From Halieaceae bacterium UBA6060 (GTDB lineage Bacteria > Pseudomonadota > Gammaproteobacteria > Pseudomonadales > Halieaceae), in the NCBI GenBank assembly GCA_002428935.1, contig DIYG01000007.1, positions 2,098 through 7,112 of the forward strand: 5,015 nucleotides of DNA. Reading direction: 5' to 3'. The notes beneath the pieces are model-generated. The model was not told where the DNA came from. It did not search any database and was given only the letters and a program-made list of their open reading frames with translations. Below, piece after piece: positions 1 to 5,015 of this stretch. A program made the position numbers and the translations under genes. Each line of letters opens with the position of its first letter. Position 1 is the first letter of the stretch.

Positions 1-23
1 CCTGATTCCTGATTCCTGATTCC
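1..23. repeat. Heptanucleotide tandem repeat (CCTGATT)n at the window edge
   Basis: The first 23 bases are three perfect copies of CCTGATT followed by CC. The array touches the window edge, so its true copy number is unknown. Its last GATTCC is also the outer flank of the first hairpin element, and the second hairpin element at 210 is likewise preceded by GATTCC. The array therefore looks like a slippage expansion of the element's own terminus rather than an independent microsatellite. Confidence 0.85.
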
Positions 24-111
24 GCTTCGGCGAGCTGCACGATGTTACTCCGCTCTCTGCTGGCGCTTTGACGTTCGCTTCGTAACACCGTACAGCTCGC
101 CTACGCTGGCG
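18..111. repeat. Long-hairpin repeat element, copy 1
   Basis: Positions 29-48 and 82-101 form an imperfect inverted repeat with 18 of 20 bases paired, starting GGCGAGCTG and ending CAGCTCGCC. It encloses a 33-nt loop. Positions 51-79 in the loop are identical to the loops of copy 2 (244-272) and, in reverse complement, copy 3 (461-489). Against copy 2, positions 29-111 show five differences in 83 bases, all transitions. One pair (A47/T83) becomes G240/C276, which preserves pairing. Short reading frames cross the element on the minus strand but have no ribosome binding site and no recognisable family. I read it as a non-coding extragenic palindrome, either a single-stranded DNA hairpin or a transcribed RNA. 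The strand and the exact outer limits are uncertain. Confidence 0.8.
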
Positions 112-181
112 TTGTGATACTCAGAAATGTAAGTCTTACGTACTTGGTCTGATCGGTCGGTGGGGATGCAGGTGTTAAGTG

Positions 182-200
182 GTTGCCTAGCGGAGGCAAC
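182..200. repeat. Short perfect hairpin between copies 1 and 2
   Basis: GTTGCCT (182-188) and AGGCAAC (194-200) are perfect reverse complements around a 5-nt loop. No T-run follows on either strand, so it is not an intrinsic terminator. It lies 22 bases upstream of the copy 2 stem and may be part of the same structured region. Confidence 0.45.
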
Positions 201-209
201 GAAGGCGTA

Positions 210-304
210 GATTCCCGCTTCGGCGAGCTGCACGATGTTGCTCCGCTCTCTGCTGGCGCTTTGACGTTCGCTTCGCAACACCGCACAGCTCGCCTGCGCT
301 GACG
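210..304. repeat. Long-hairpin repeat element, copy 2
   Basis: This is a direct repeat of copy 1, offset by 193 bases. Arms 222-241 and 275-294 pair at 17 of 20 positions around a 33-nt loop (242-274). The GATTCC flank is retained at 210-215, with one extra C before the stem. Relative to copy 1 the stem carries the compensatory change G240/C276. At 284 a C replaces T91, which loses one pair. The loop core 244-272 is unchanged. The pattern of a fixed loop with a changing but paired stem supports a selected secondary structure. Confidence 0.8.
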
Positions 305-313
305 CGGTACAAC

Positions 314-342
314 TTGAAACAGTTTTTTGAATCGCTTGTAAC
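314..342 (+). promoter_or_regulatory. Possible sigma-70-type promoter
   Basis: TTGAAA at 314-319 matches 5 of 6 positions of the -35 consensus. A 17-base AT-rich spacer leads to TGTAAC at 337-342, which matches 4 of 6 positions of the -10 consensus. No gene follows on the plus strand; a transcript from here would run into hairpin copy 3. This is a consensus match only and could be chance in an AT-rich stretch. Confidence 0.25.
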
Positions 343-439
343 TATGGCACGTGATCCTTTTCTCCGACCAAACGAGCGGCAATAACCTCGTGACAGTTTG
401 TTCGCCGGCCGATACTCGGTTCCTGTCCACCCGTCTCTA

Positions 440-510
440 GCGAGGTGCGGCGTATTCCGGAGCGAACGTCAAAGCGCCAGCAGAGAGCGTAGTAATGCGA
501 CGGGCCTCGC
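440..510. repeat. Long-hairpin repeat element, copy 3 (inverted, diverged stem)
   Basis: Positions 461-489 are the exact reverse complement of the 29-nt loop core of copies 1 and 2. The flanks have diverged strongly from those copies but still pair with each other. Positions 440-456 fold onto 494-510, starting GCGAGG and ending CCTCGC, with 12 Watson-Crick and 2 G-T pairs out of 17 and a 37-nt loop. The GTAAT at 492-496 recalls the ATTAC/GTTAC step of copy 1. Keeping both the loop sequence and the foldability, with a new stem sequence and opposite orientation, argues for an older member of the same element family. Confidence 0.7.
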
Positions 511-603
511 CACGACGCCGCGAAAGAACAGCAAGCCCTAACACCAAGAGCATCAGCGCAGTTTTATCGACGATAGAAATAACGTTCAGAGTAAAGAACA
601 GGC

Positions 604-637
604 AAAAAAAAGCCGGTGGGCTTACGCGCCACCGGCT
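604..637 (-). terminator. Rho-independent terminator of the TonB-dependent receptor gene
   Basis: Read on the minus strand, AGCCGGTGG (629-637) pairs perfectly with CCACCGGCT (611-619) across a 9-nt loop. An uninterrupted run of eight T (604-611) follows, the first of them closing the stem. It begins 22 bases after the receptor stop codon. A 9-bp GC-rich stem with a T8 tail is a strong intrinsic terminator, so receptor transcription should not run into the hairpin-repeat region. Confidence 0.93.
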
Positions 638-659
638 CGTCGATGTAACGGCTGTCAGA

Positions 660-3056
660 TCAGAAGTTGTAGGTAACCTCTCCACCGTAAACCCGGCCCT
701 TGGCCAGAGGTGAGAAGGTACCGCCCAGAGGCAGAGGACCAAGCTGGGCCGGTAGTTGGGTGTCACCACCCCACTTGACCGTATCCAACATGTTACGACC
801 GTACAGGGAGAACACCCAGTTGCCGTCGTTGGTGTACAGATCCAGACCCAGATCGAGGATATCCTGCTCGGGCACGATACCGCGGTTGTCGTCGGTCCAG
901 GCCGCTTCATCACGGAAGGCGTAGTTGACGCGCGCTGATGCGTAACCCCAGCTACCCATCTCCCAGTCATAAGTCAGGCCGATGCTGTAAGTCAGTTCCG
1001 ACGCCCGGGGCAGATCGAGGTTCTCGTCAGCGCTGTCTACGACACCGTCGTTGTTCAGGTCAAAGCGCACTTCATCGTAGGAAGCATCGATGTAACCCAC
1101 GGACGCCAGCAGCAGGAGGTTCTCGGCGATGGGGAAGGCCCCGTCGACTTCGATACCCCAGATGGTGGCATCCGCCGTGTTATCGATGATCTGCACCACA
1201 CCGGAGGTTTCGTCGGGCTGGTTTACCTCACGCTGCATGTCGTCGATGGTGTTGTAGAACACCGCTGCGTTGAGACGGCCCCAGTCCTGCTGGGACTTGT
1301 AACCAAACTCGATGCTGTCCACCTGCTCCTCGTCAAAGGGGCCGGGCTCTGCGGTCGGGCTGGTGTTACGGAGGTTGTAACCACCGGAACGGAAACCGCG
1401 GCTCCAGTGACCATAAACCTGTGACTCGTCATTCAGCGCGTAAGAGAAACCGATCTTTGGTGCGAACGTTGCCCAGCTGTCATCGTCGTTAAAATCCAGC
1501 GGGCACTCCGGTCCGTTAACGATGTTACAGCGGGTGTCCGTACCGGTGAGGGGGTTCACGTAGGTCGGCGTGCCGCTGCCGATGGTGCCTGGAATATCGA
1601 GCACGTTGGTGTTCAGGGCCAGGGTGGCAATATTTGCGGACTTCTCCTCGTCGGACCAGCGAGCACCAACGCTCAAAGTCAGACGATCGGTTAGTGCGTA
1701 ATCCACATTTGCAAAAATGGCGACCGTTTCAACCGTGTATAGACCACCACCGTCCTGGAGCTGGAAGGGGATGTCGGTCAGCGCGCCGCCTGTGAGGATA
1801 CCCGTGAGATCCGTCAGCAGTTCCCGACGCTCGTGATACTCCAGATCGTTGTCGAACCAGTAACCACCGACCGTGACGTTGGCATCGCCGAATTGGCCAT
1901 TGAAGCGCAGCTCAAAGCTATGCTGCTCGCTGATGAGATCAGCGGGTGCATGGAACAGGTTGGTCGGCTGGGCGTCGATATCGGAGTAGGTAGCGCTCTC
2001 GCTGTCGCGCCAGCCATACAACGCAGTGATGGTGCCGTCGCCAAAGTCCACGTCGTGGTTGTATTCGACGGTCAGGAAGTTCGTTTCGATTTGCTGACTA
2101 CCAACTTCATCGTAGTTCGCGTCGAAAGTGTCTTCATCGGCGGTGAATGGGAAACCCGGAACGTCAGGGATGTTGGGCTGGTTGCCCAGGTTATTCGCGT
2201 GGGACTGGGGAACGGGACCGTCGCCGTCGATATCAGAGTATTCGTAGCGAACAACCAGTTCGCCGCGATCAGAGGGCGTCCACACAAGTGTACCACGGAC
2301 CATTTGCTGCTCGACGGCCTGAACCTCCTGGCCGTTGAAGAGGTTTTCGTTCCAGCCTTCGTCGTCGTTCAGATAGGCCGTCAGTTTCAAGCCGAGGTTT
2401 TCCGTAACTGGTCCACCAACGGTGCCCATGAGGTAGCGGTTCAGGCCGCCGTCGCCACCGCCGTCCACGGCGGCGCGGATGGTCGCTTCAAACTCGTCGC
2501 CGGGCTTCTTGGTGTTCATGAGGACGGCGCCACCGGTAACGTTCCGTCCAAATAGGATGCCCTGGGGACCGCGCAGGACTTCGATGCTCTCCAGATCAAA
2601 GACGTCGAAGATAATGCCGTTGTTCACACCCAGGTAAATGCCGTTGACGAACACGCCCACGGTCGGGTCGATGGAGGGAATAGAGCTGTTGATACCGAGG
2701 CCGCGAATGGAGAAGTTGGCGGTTCCGCGGGTTGTTCCCACGTCATCAAGAGCCACGTTGGGCATGCCTACCGCGAGGTTGGTCAGATCGCGAACCTTGA
2801 GAGCTTCGATCTGATCGGCACCGAAAGCGGAGATCTGCAGAGGAACATCCTGGGAGCCTTCCTCTCGCTTCCGTGCGGTAACCACCACCTCTTCGAGGAG
2901 TGCGGCGGAGCTACCACGCCGGGATTCCTCCTGAGCCTGGGCGATGGGACCCAGGGTGCTCCCGGCGATCAGCGCTGCGACCGCGGCGGCGAGGGGCCGA
3001 CGGGGCGAGCGTTTCAAGCCGAGGCTGGAACGAGGGGAAAGAGTGCTTGCTGTCAT
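660..3056 (-). CDS. TonB-dependent outer-membrane receptor
   Basis: A 798-residue outer-membrane transporter that imports a ligand using TonB-ExbBD energy; the ligand is unknown. It has a basic, then hydrophobic signal peptide with likely cleavage after AQA near residue 41. The TonB box LEEVVVTA lies at about 54-61. A plug domain follows, with the typical RGPQGILFGRNVTGG at 162-176. The long beta-barrel ends in the aromatic terminus VTYNF. Full length fits the family. I chose ATG 3056 because AAGGA lies 8 bases upstream; the in-frame ATG at 3065 abuts that same AAGG and leaves no spacing. Loop features are an EF-hand-like DLNNDGVVDSAD at 666-677 and a cysteine pair at 510 and 518, plausibly a disulfide. 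It is transcribed alone, divergent from the yqcC-like gene, with its own terminator. No FecI/FecR-type regulator or periplasmic N-terminal extension is seen. Confidence 0.95.
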   Translation of the reverse strand: MTASTLSPRSSLGLKRSPRRPLAAAVAALIAGSTLGPIAQAQEESRRGSSAALLEEVVVTARKREEGSQDVPLQISAFGADQIEALKVRDLTNLAVGMPNVALDDVGTTRGTANFSIRGLGINSSIPSIDPTVGVFVNGIYLGVNNGIIFDVFDLESIEVLRGPQGILFGRNVTGGAVLMNTKKPGDEFEATIRAAVDGGGDGGLNRYLMGTVGGPVTENLGLKLTAYLNDDEGWNENLFNGQEVQAVEQQMVRGTLVWTPSDRGELVVRYEYSDIDGDGPVPQSHANNLGNQPNIPDVPGFPFTADEDTFDANYDEVGSQQIETNFLTVEYNHDVDFGDGTITALYGWRDSESATYSDIDAQPTNLFHAPADLISEQHSFELRFNGQFGDANVTVGGYWFDNDLEYHERRELLTDLTGILTGGALTDIPFQLQDGGGLYTVETVAIFANVDYALTDRLTLSVGARWSDEEKSANIATLALNTNVLDIPGTIGSGTPTYVNPLTGTDTRCNIVNGPECPLDFNDDDSWATFAPKIGFSYALNDESQVYGHWSRGFRSGGYNLRNTSPTAEPGPFDEEQVDSIEFGYKSQQDWGRLNAAVFYNTIDDMQREVNQPDETSGVVQIIDNTADATIWGIEVDGAFPIAENLLLLASVGYIDASYDEVRFDLNNDGVVDSADENLDLPRASELTYSIGLTYDWEMGSWGYASARVNYAFRDEAAWTDDNRGIVPEQDILDLGLDLYTNDGNWVFSLYGRNMLDTVKWGGDTQLPAQLGPLPLGGTFSPLAKGRVYGGEVTYNF

Positions 3057-3064
3057 GGGGCGCA

Positions 3065-3072
3065 TCCTTTTT
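3065..3072 (-). promoter_or_regulatory. Ribosome binding site that decides the receptor start
   Basis: On the minus strand the sequence AAAAAGGATG contains both an AAGGA motif and an in-frame ATG (3063-3065). With AAGGA as Shine-Dalgarno, the next ATG at 3054-3056 sits 8 bases downstream, which is a good distance. The earlier ATG overlaps the motif itself. The downstream start is therefore preferred. Confidence 0.75.
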
Positions 3073-3103
3073 GTCGTTAGACTTGTGATTAGTTTTGTCG
3101 TTA
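3069..3103. repeat. 11-bp direct repeat in the receptor leader/promoter
   Basis: TTTTGTCGTTA occurs at 3069-3079 and again at 3093-3103, 24 bases start to start. On the minus strand it reads TAACGACAAAA, ending next to the receptor ribosome binding site. It could be a tandem regulator site or a leader RNA feature. No regulator in the window matches it. Confidence 0.6.
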
Positions 3104-3344
3104 ATGTGCGTGGCGGCCTGCTGGCTGCCTTTGTTTTAGTTAGTATTCTTTTTACCCAAACCTATCTACGCGTGTTGTTAGCTTTTGGAGCGCCTAGATT
3201 CGGTGTCTTTCCCGGCGGGAAAGCTGACCGGGGAAAAGATAGCCAAAAGTCTACCTACTTTGGTCTTAAACCGCTATTGCCCAAGCTCTCCGGAACCTTT
3301 GCTTACCTATTGATTTATATGGCTATTTTTATGCTCACGGTGTC
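3104..3344. other. Divergent intergenic region between the receptor and yqcC-like gene
   Basis: This region is more AT-rich than the flanking genes and should hold promoters for both directions. I cannot assign -35/-10 pairs with confidence. On the plus strand the AT-rich block at about 3299-3330 (TTGCTT, then TTATAT and TATTTTT) is the likeliest promoter area for the yqcC-like gene, but the spacing of any consensus pair is poor. The palindrome at 3207-3223 is the only clear regulatory-looking site inside it. Confidence 0.4.
3207..3223. promoter_or_regulatory. Perfect 8-bp palindrome, candidate operator
   Basis: CTTTCCCG and CGGGAAAG are perfect reverse complements separated by a single G. 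A related half-site, CCGGGGAAAAG, follows at 3228-3238. The site lies about 150 bases upstream of both divergent genes, where a shared operator could sit. With a 1-base spacer it cannot form an RNA hairpin efficiently, so a dimeric DNA-binding protein is the more natural reading. No binding family is assigned. Confidence 0.4.
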
Positions 3345-3350
3345 GGAGGA
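3345..3350 (+). promoter_or_regulatory. Ribosome binding site of the yqcC-like gene
   Basis: GGAGGA ends 9 bases before the GTG at 3360. A minimal ATG-TGA start-stop sits in that gap at 3351-3356. A second motif, GGAGG at 3368-3372, lies 8 bases before an in-frame GTG at 3381, so two translation starts are plausible. Confidence 0.7.
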
Positions 3351-3359
3351 ATGTGAATA

Positions 3360-3710
3360 GTGCACACGGAGGTTGCGGCGGTGCTCATCGACATTGAGTC
3401 GGAGCTTCGGCAAATGGGTTTATGGGACGGGGAAGCGCCGGGTGAGCAGGCGTTGGCGTCGGAGCAGCCCTTCGCCATGGACACCCTGACCCTGCCTCAG
3501 TGGCTACAGTTTATTTTTCTGCCGAACATGTATCGCCTGATCGAGGCGGGTGCTGAGCTTCCCGCAAAGTGCGGGATTACTCCCATGGCGGAGGAGTACT
3601 TTCGCGGCAAGGGGCTTGCGGTGACGAGGCTGTTGCGCGCCCTTGAGGCCGTCGACGAACTGTTATCCGGTGCGGAAGATGATTACGCCCTGCCGGGCCG
3701 CGACGCCTAG
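3360..3710 (+). CDS. yqcC: YqcC family protein (DUF446)
   Basis: A small soluble protein of 116 residues, close to the length of E. coli YqcC as I remember it. The recognisable core runs from residue 36 to 68: QPFAMDTL, then LPQWLQFIFLPNMYRLIE, then ELP. It aligns with the QPFFMDTM / EWLQWVLIPRM / LP pattern of E. coli YqcC. The rest is mainly helical and charged, with no signal peptide, membrane segment or catalytic motif. The function of the family is not established. In E. coli, yqcC sits next to the tRNA pseudouridine synthase gene truC; no such gene follows here. Instead the next gene is convergent, with a gap of 30 bases. The start GTG 3360 has GGAGGA 9 bases upstream and keeps an N-terminus of about the E. 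coli length. GTG 3381 is a credible alternative giving 109 residues. Confidence 0.88.
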   Translation: MHTEVAAVLIDIESELRQMGLWDGEAPGEQALASEQPFAMDTLTLPQWLQFIFLPNMYRLIEAGAELPAKCGITPMAEEYFRGKGLAVTRLLRALEAVDELLSGAEDDYALPGRDA

Positions 3711-3740
3711 CCGATAAGTTTCCTACAGGTTTTTCGCCGC

Positions 3741-4757
3741 TCAGAGGCGATAAACCCGTCGCGCCGTTCCTGCAAATAGGGCGTCTTTCTCGGCCTCAGA
3801 ACCCTCTGCAGACAGTTTTTTCATGGCGTTGTAGTAAACGGCGTAAGACAGGGAAAGACGGTCCACGGGAAAGTTGCTCTCGAACATGCAGCGCTCGGCG
3901 CCGAAGCAATCCAAAGCGTGGCGATACCAGTCGCCTTGAGCATCAATCACTTCGTCGGAGGTCGGTGGTTGTTCCGCCAGGTGCCAGGGGAAGCCATTGT
4001 CAGGCATGGCCAACCCGCCCAGCTTGAGAAACACATTGGGACAGGCCGCCAATAGGCGCACCTCTTGCTGCCATTGGGGAAAGAGCTCTTTGTGCCGCCC
4101 GGCAAAGGATCCTACGCCAAGAGGTGTACTGAAATGATCCAGGACCAGCACCGTGTCTGGACAGGCCTGGGCCAGAGCGATGAAATCCTTCAGTTGATAG
4201 TGATACTGCCAGGTGTCGTAGGACAGACCTCGTTGTCCCAGGCGACGCACCCCCTCTCGAAAACTCCTTTGGGCGTATAGATCTTCGTCCGCATCGCCGG
4301 GAATAAGCATGTGCTCGCGATCCGCGGGTGGTGCACAGGCGCCAGCGTGGCGGATACCTTTAAAGAAGTCTCCGGCCAGGGCCAGGTGCTGATCGAGGAC
4401 CTCGTCGAGGACGTCGGTTCGACGAAGATCCACATGCCCGACCATGCCGAGGATCGGTGCACCGAGGTGCTGTTCTCGTATGCGCTCCGCCTGGGCCAGG
4501 ACGTATTCGGTCTCACCGAGAGGTCTCTCGTGCTCTGGGCCGTCCTGGCGATAGGAAGCGCTGCACTCCATAAATACCGTGCCAACGATGTTGTGGCCGC
4601 TGTTTGTGTCCGCTGCGAATTCGTCCACGTTGTAAGGCTGGCCCATCAGCTCCGGCCATAGGTGGTGATGAGGATCGATGATTTCCCGGTCGGGATCGAT
4701 GATGGCTTCTTCGACCTGGGCCAGCCAGGCGGCCTGGTCTTCATGAAAGATGTTCAT
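3741..4757 (-). CDS. Amidohydrolase-2 / COG3618-type TIM-barrel metal-dependent hydrolase
   Basis: A 338-residue cytoplasmic enzyme without signal peptide, full length for the family. Family members hydrolyse lactones or related small molecules (L-fuconolactonase, 2-pyrone-4,6-dicarboxylate lactonase); the substrate here is unknown. Visible motifs are IIDPHHHLW at 26-34 (metal-binding HxH as H30 and H32), FFKGIRH at 131-137, VLDHFSTP at 205-212 (H208), FLKLGGL at 243-249 and MFESNFPVDR at 291-300. The last replaces the more usual GSDWPV, so the expected catalytic Asp position is Asn295 and the next acid is Asp299. I chose ATG 4757 because AAGGAG lies 6 bases upstream. The longer frame, starting at 4826, would run through a terminator-like hairpin and lacks a ribosome binding site. 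It is convergent with yqcC and on the same strand as the receptor, but not in one operon with it. Confidence 0.9.
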   Translation of the reverse strand: MNIFHEDQAAWLAQVEEAIIDPDREIIDPHHHLWPELMGQPYNVDEFAADTNSGHNIVGTVFMECSASYRQDGPEHERPLGETEYVLAQAERIREQHLGAPILGMVGHVDLRRTDVLDEVLDQHLALAGDFFKGIRHAGACAPPADREHMLIPGDADEDLYAQRSFREGVRRLGQRGLSYDTWQYHYQLKDFIALAQACPDTVLVLDHFSTPLGVGSFAGRHKELFPQWQQEVRLLAACPNVFLKLGGLAMPDNGFPWHLAEQPPTSDEVIDAQGDWYRHALDCFGAERCMFESNFPVDRLSLSYAVYYNAMKKLSAEGSEAEKDALFAGTARRVYRL

Positions 4758-4763
4758 GGTCGG

Positions 4764-4769
4764 CTCCTT
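4764..4769 (-). promoter_or_regulatory. Ribosome binding site that decides the hydrolase start
   Basis: On the minus strand AAGGAG is followed by six bases and then ATG at 4755-4757. This makes that ATG the start in preference to the frame's first ATG 69 bases further upstream. Confidence 0.85.
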
Positions 4770-4789
4770 CTTACTATTGTTCGGGCGCC

Positions 4790-4822
4790 AAAAATAGAAA
4801 ACGGCCCCATGGTAGAGGCCGC
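4790..4822 (-). terminator. Intrinsic terminator or attenuator upstream of the hydrolase
   Basis: Read on the minus strand, GCGGCCTC (4815-4822) pairs with GGGGCCGT (4801-4808) across a 6-nt loop, with six Watson-Crick and two wobble pairs. The tract TTTTCTATTTTT follows. The tract ends 32 bases before the hydrolase start codon. It either ends a transcript entering from beyond the right edge, so that the hydrolase needs a promoter in the short gap, or acts as a leader attenuator. The sequence alone does not decide between these. Confidence 0.65.
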
Positions 4823-4879
4823 TCAAGTTGTTGAAAACCGTGCGCTGAGTAAACCAGTTCTCGTCCCATCATTATGCTA

Positions 4880-4926
4880 CCCGGAGCTTCGCAGCAGGAC
4901 GCACACCACGTCCCCGGTGGCTTCGC
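4880..4926. repeat. GC-rich imperfect direct repeat with overlapping small hairpins
   Basis: CCCGGaGCTTCGC (4880-4892) recurs as CCCGGtgGCTTCGC (4913-4926). Between and across these lie two mutually exclusive short stems: GGACG/CGTCC (4897-4901 with 4909-4913) and CCAC/GTGG (4906-4909 with 4917-4920). Short minus-strand frames end nearby, such as a TAG at 4877-4879, but I recognise no protein in them. It looks like structured extragenic DNA or the 3' end of something entering from the right. Confidence 0.4.
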
Positions 4927-4990
4927 GCGGAACGCCATACATCGTCACACCCGGTAAAGCGGTGCGAGCCTACCGTGTCGCAGCGGGCGT

Positions 4991-5012
4991 CAGCGTCCAT
5001 GGATGGACGCTG
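4991..5012. repeat. Perfect 10-bp palindrome at the right edge
   Basis: CAGCGTCCAT (4991-5000) and ATGGACGCTG (5003-5012) are perfect reverse complements separated by GG. It lies three bases from the window end, so any larger element around it is cut off. Neither strand shows a T-run inside the window. It could be an extragenic palindrome or part of a terminator or protein-binding site. Confidence 0.6.
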
Positions 5013-5015
5013 CCG

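Larger units (their letters stand above)
305..603. other. Non-coding stretch with no convincing gene
   Basis: Apart from the possible promoter and hairpin copy 3, I see no supported gene here. Open frames exist on both strands, but they lack ribosome binding sites and family resemblance, and several run through the hairpin repeats. On the minus strand at about 495-570 a frame reads as a short hydrophobic stretch followed by three arginines. It has no start with a ribosome binding site and no anchor motif. Confidence 0.6.

Noticed and set aside
29..304. Hairpin copies as integron attC sites
   Set aside because: The stems have GTTAC/GTAAC or GTTGC/GCAAC on the loop side. I do not see paired RYYYAAC and GTTRRRY core sites at the outer ends, nor an integrase or cassette genes.
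18..304. Two spaced repeats as a CRISPR array
   Set aside because: There are only two direct copies, the repeat unit is about 90 bases and the spacing 193. No cas gene is present and the repeat is far too long.
437..570. Minus-strand frame with a hydrophobic stretch and RRR, resembling a PEP-CTERM sorting tail
   Set aside because: There is no PEP motif, no start with a ribosome binding site and no protein body upstream. The frame runs back through the terminator and into the receptor gene out of frame, and its end lies inside hairpin copy 3.
1833..2555. A 240-codon plus-strand open frame inside the receptor gene
   Set aside because: It is an antisense shadow of high-GC codon usage. The minus-strand receptor is unmistakable over the same interval, and the plus-strand product resembles no family.
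3055..3360. Plus-strand open frame with hydrophobic segments whose TAG stop overlaps the GTG of the yqcC-like gene (TAGTG)
   Set aside because: It lies antisense over the receptor start and promoter, has no ribosome binding site at its ATG, and uses many A/T-ending and rare codons (AGA, TTA, CTA) unlike its neighbours. The hydrophobic look is expected from T-rich intergenic DNA. The stop-start overlap is probably chance.
3734..3750. Hairpin TCGCC/GGCGA at the hydrolase stop codon as a terminator
   Set aside because: The stem has only 5 bp, and the T-run lies on the wrong side for plus-strand transcripts. Minus-strand transcripts meet an A-run after the hairpin.

Overview
The window looks like a chromosomal segment of a marine gammaproteobacterium. 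It carries a YqcC/DUF446 protein, a family I know mainly from Gammaproteobacteria, and a large TonB-dependent receptor (TBDR) of the 'EEVVVTARKRE' type. A member of the Halieaceae (OM60/NOR5) or a relative would fit, but that placement rests on protein style and base composition, not on a marker gene.

Layout. (1) Positions 1-603 hold no convincing gene. They contain a heptanucleotide tandem repeat and three related long hairpin elements: two near-identical copies in direct orientation and a third inverted, diverged copy. All three share an identical 29-nt apical segment. (2) Positions 604-3056, minus strand: a complete TBDR gene followed by a strong intrinsic terminator. (3) Positions 3057-3359: a divergent intergenic region with an 11-bp direct repeat and a 17-bp palindrome. 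(4) Positions 3360-3710, plus strand: a small yqcC-like gene. (5) Positions 3741-4757, minus strand: an amidohydrolase-2 (COG3618-type) metal-dependent hydrolase, convergent with yqcC. (6) Positions 4758-5015: no complete gene. There is a terminator-like hairpin on the minus strand just upstream of the hydrolase, then GC-rich DNA with direct repeats and a 10-bp palindrome at the right edge.

How the genes relate. The receptor is a stand-alone transcription unit for outer-membrane uptake of an unidentified ligand. The hydrolase could act on a small lactone or carboxylated compound in the cytoplasm. Receptor and hydrolase share a strand, but yqcC and two intergenic regions separate them, so one pathway is possible but not shown. 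YqcC has no assigned biochemical role.

The most unusual content is the hairpin family at the left end. The stems differ between copies yet still pair, including one compensatory A-T to G-C change, while the loop is invariant. This looks like a folding nucleic-acid element kept for its structure rather than a decayed gene. No transposase or other partner protein is visible in the window.
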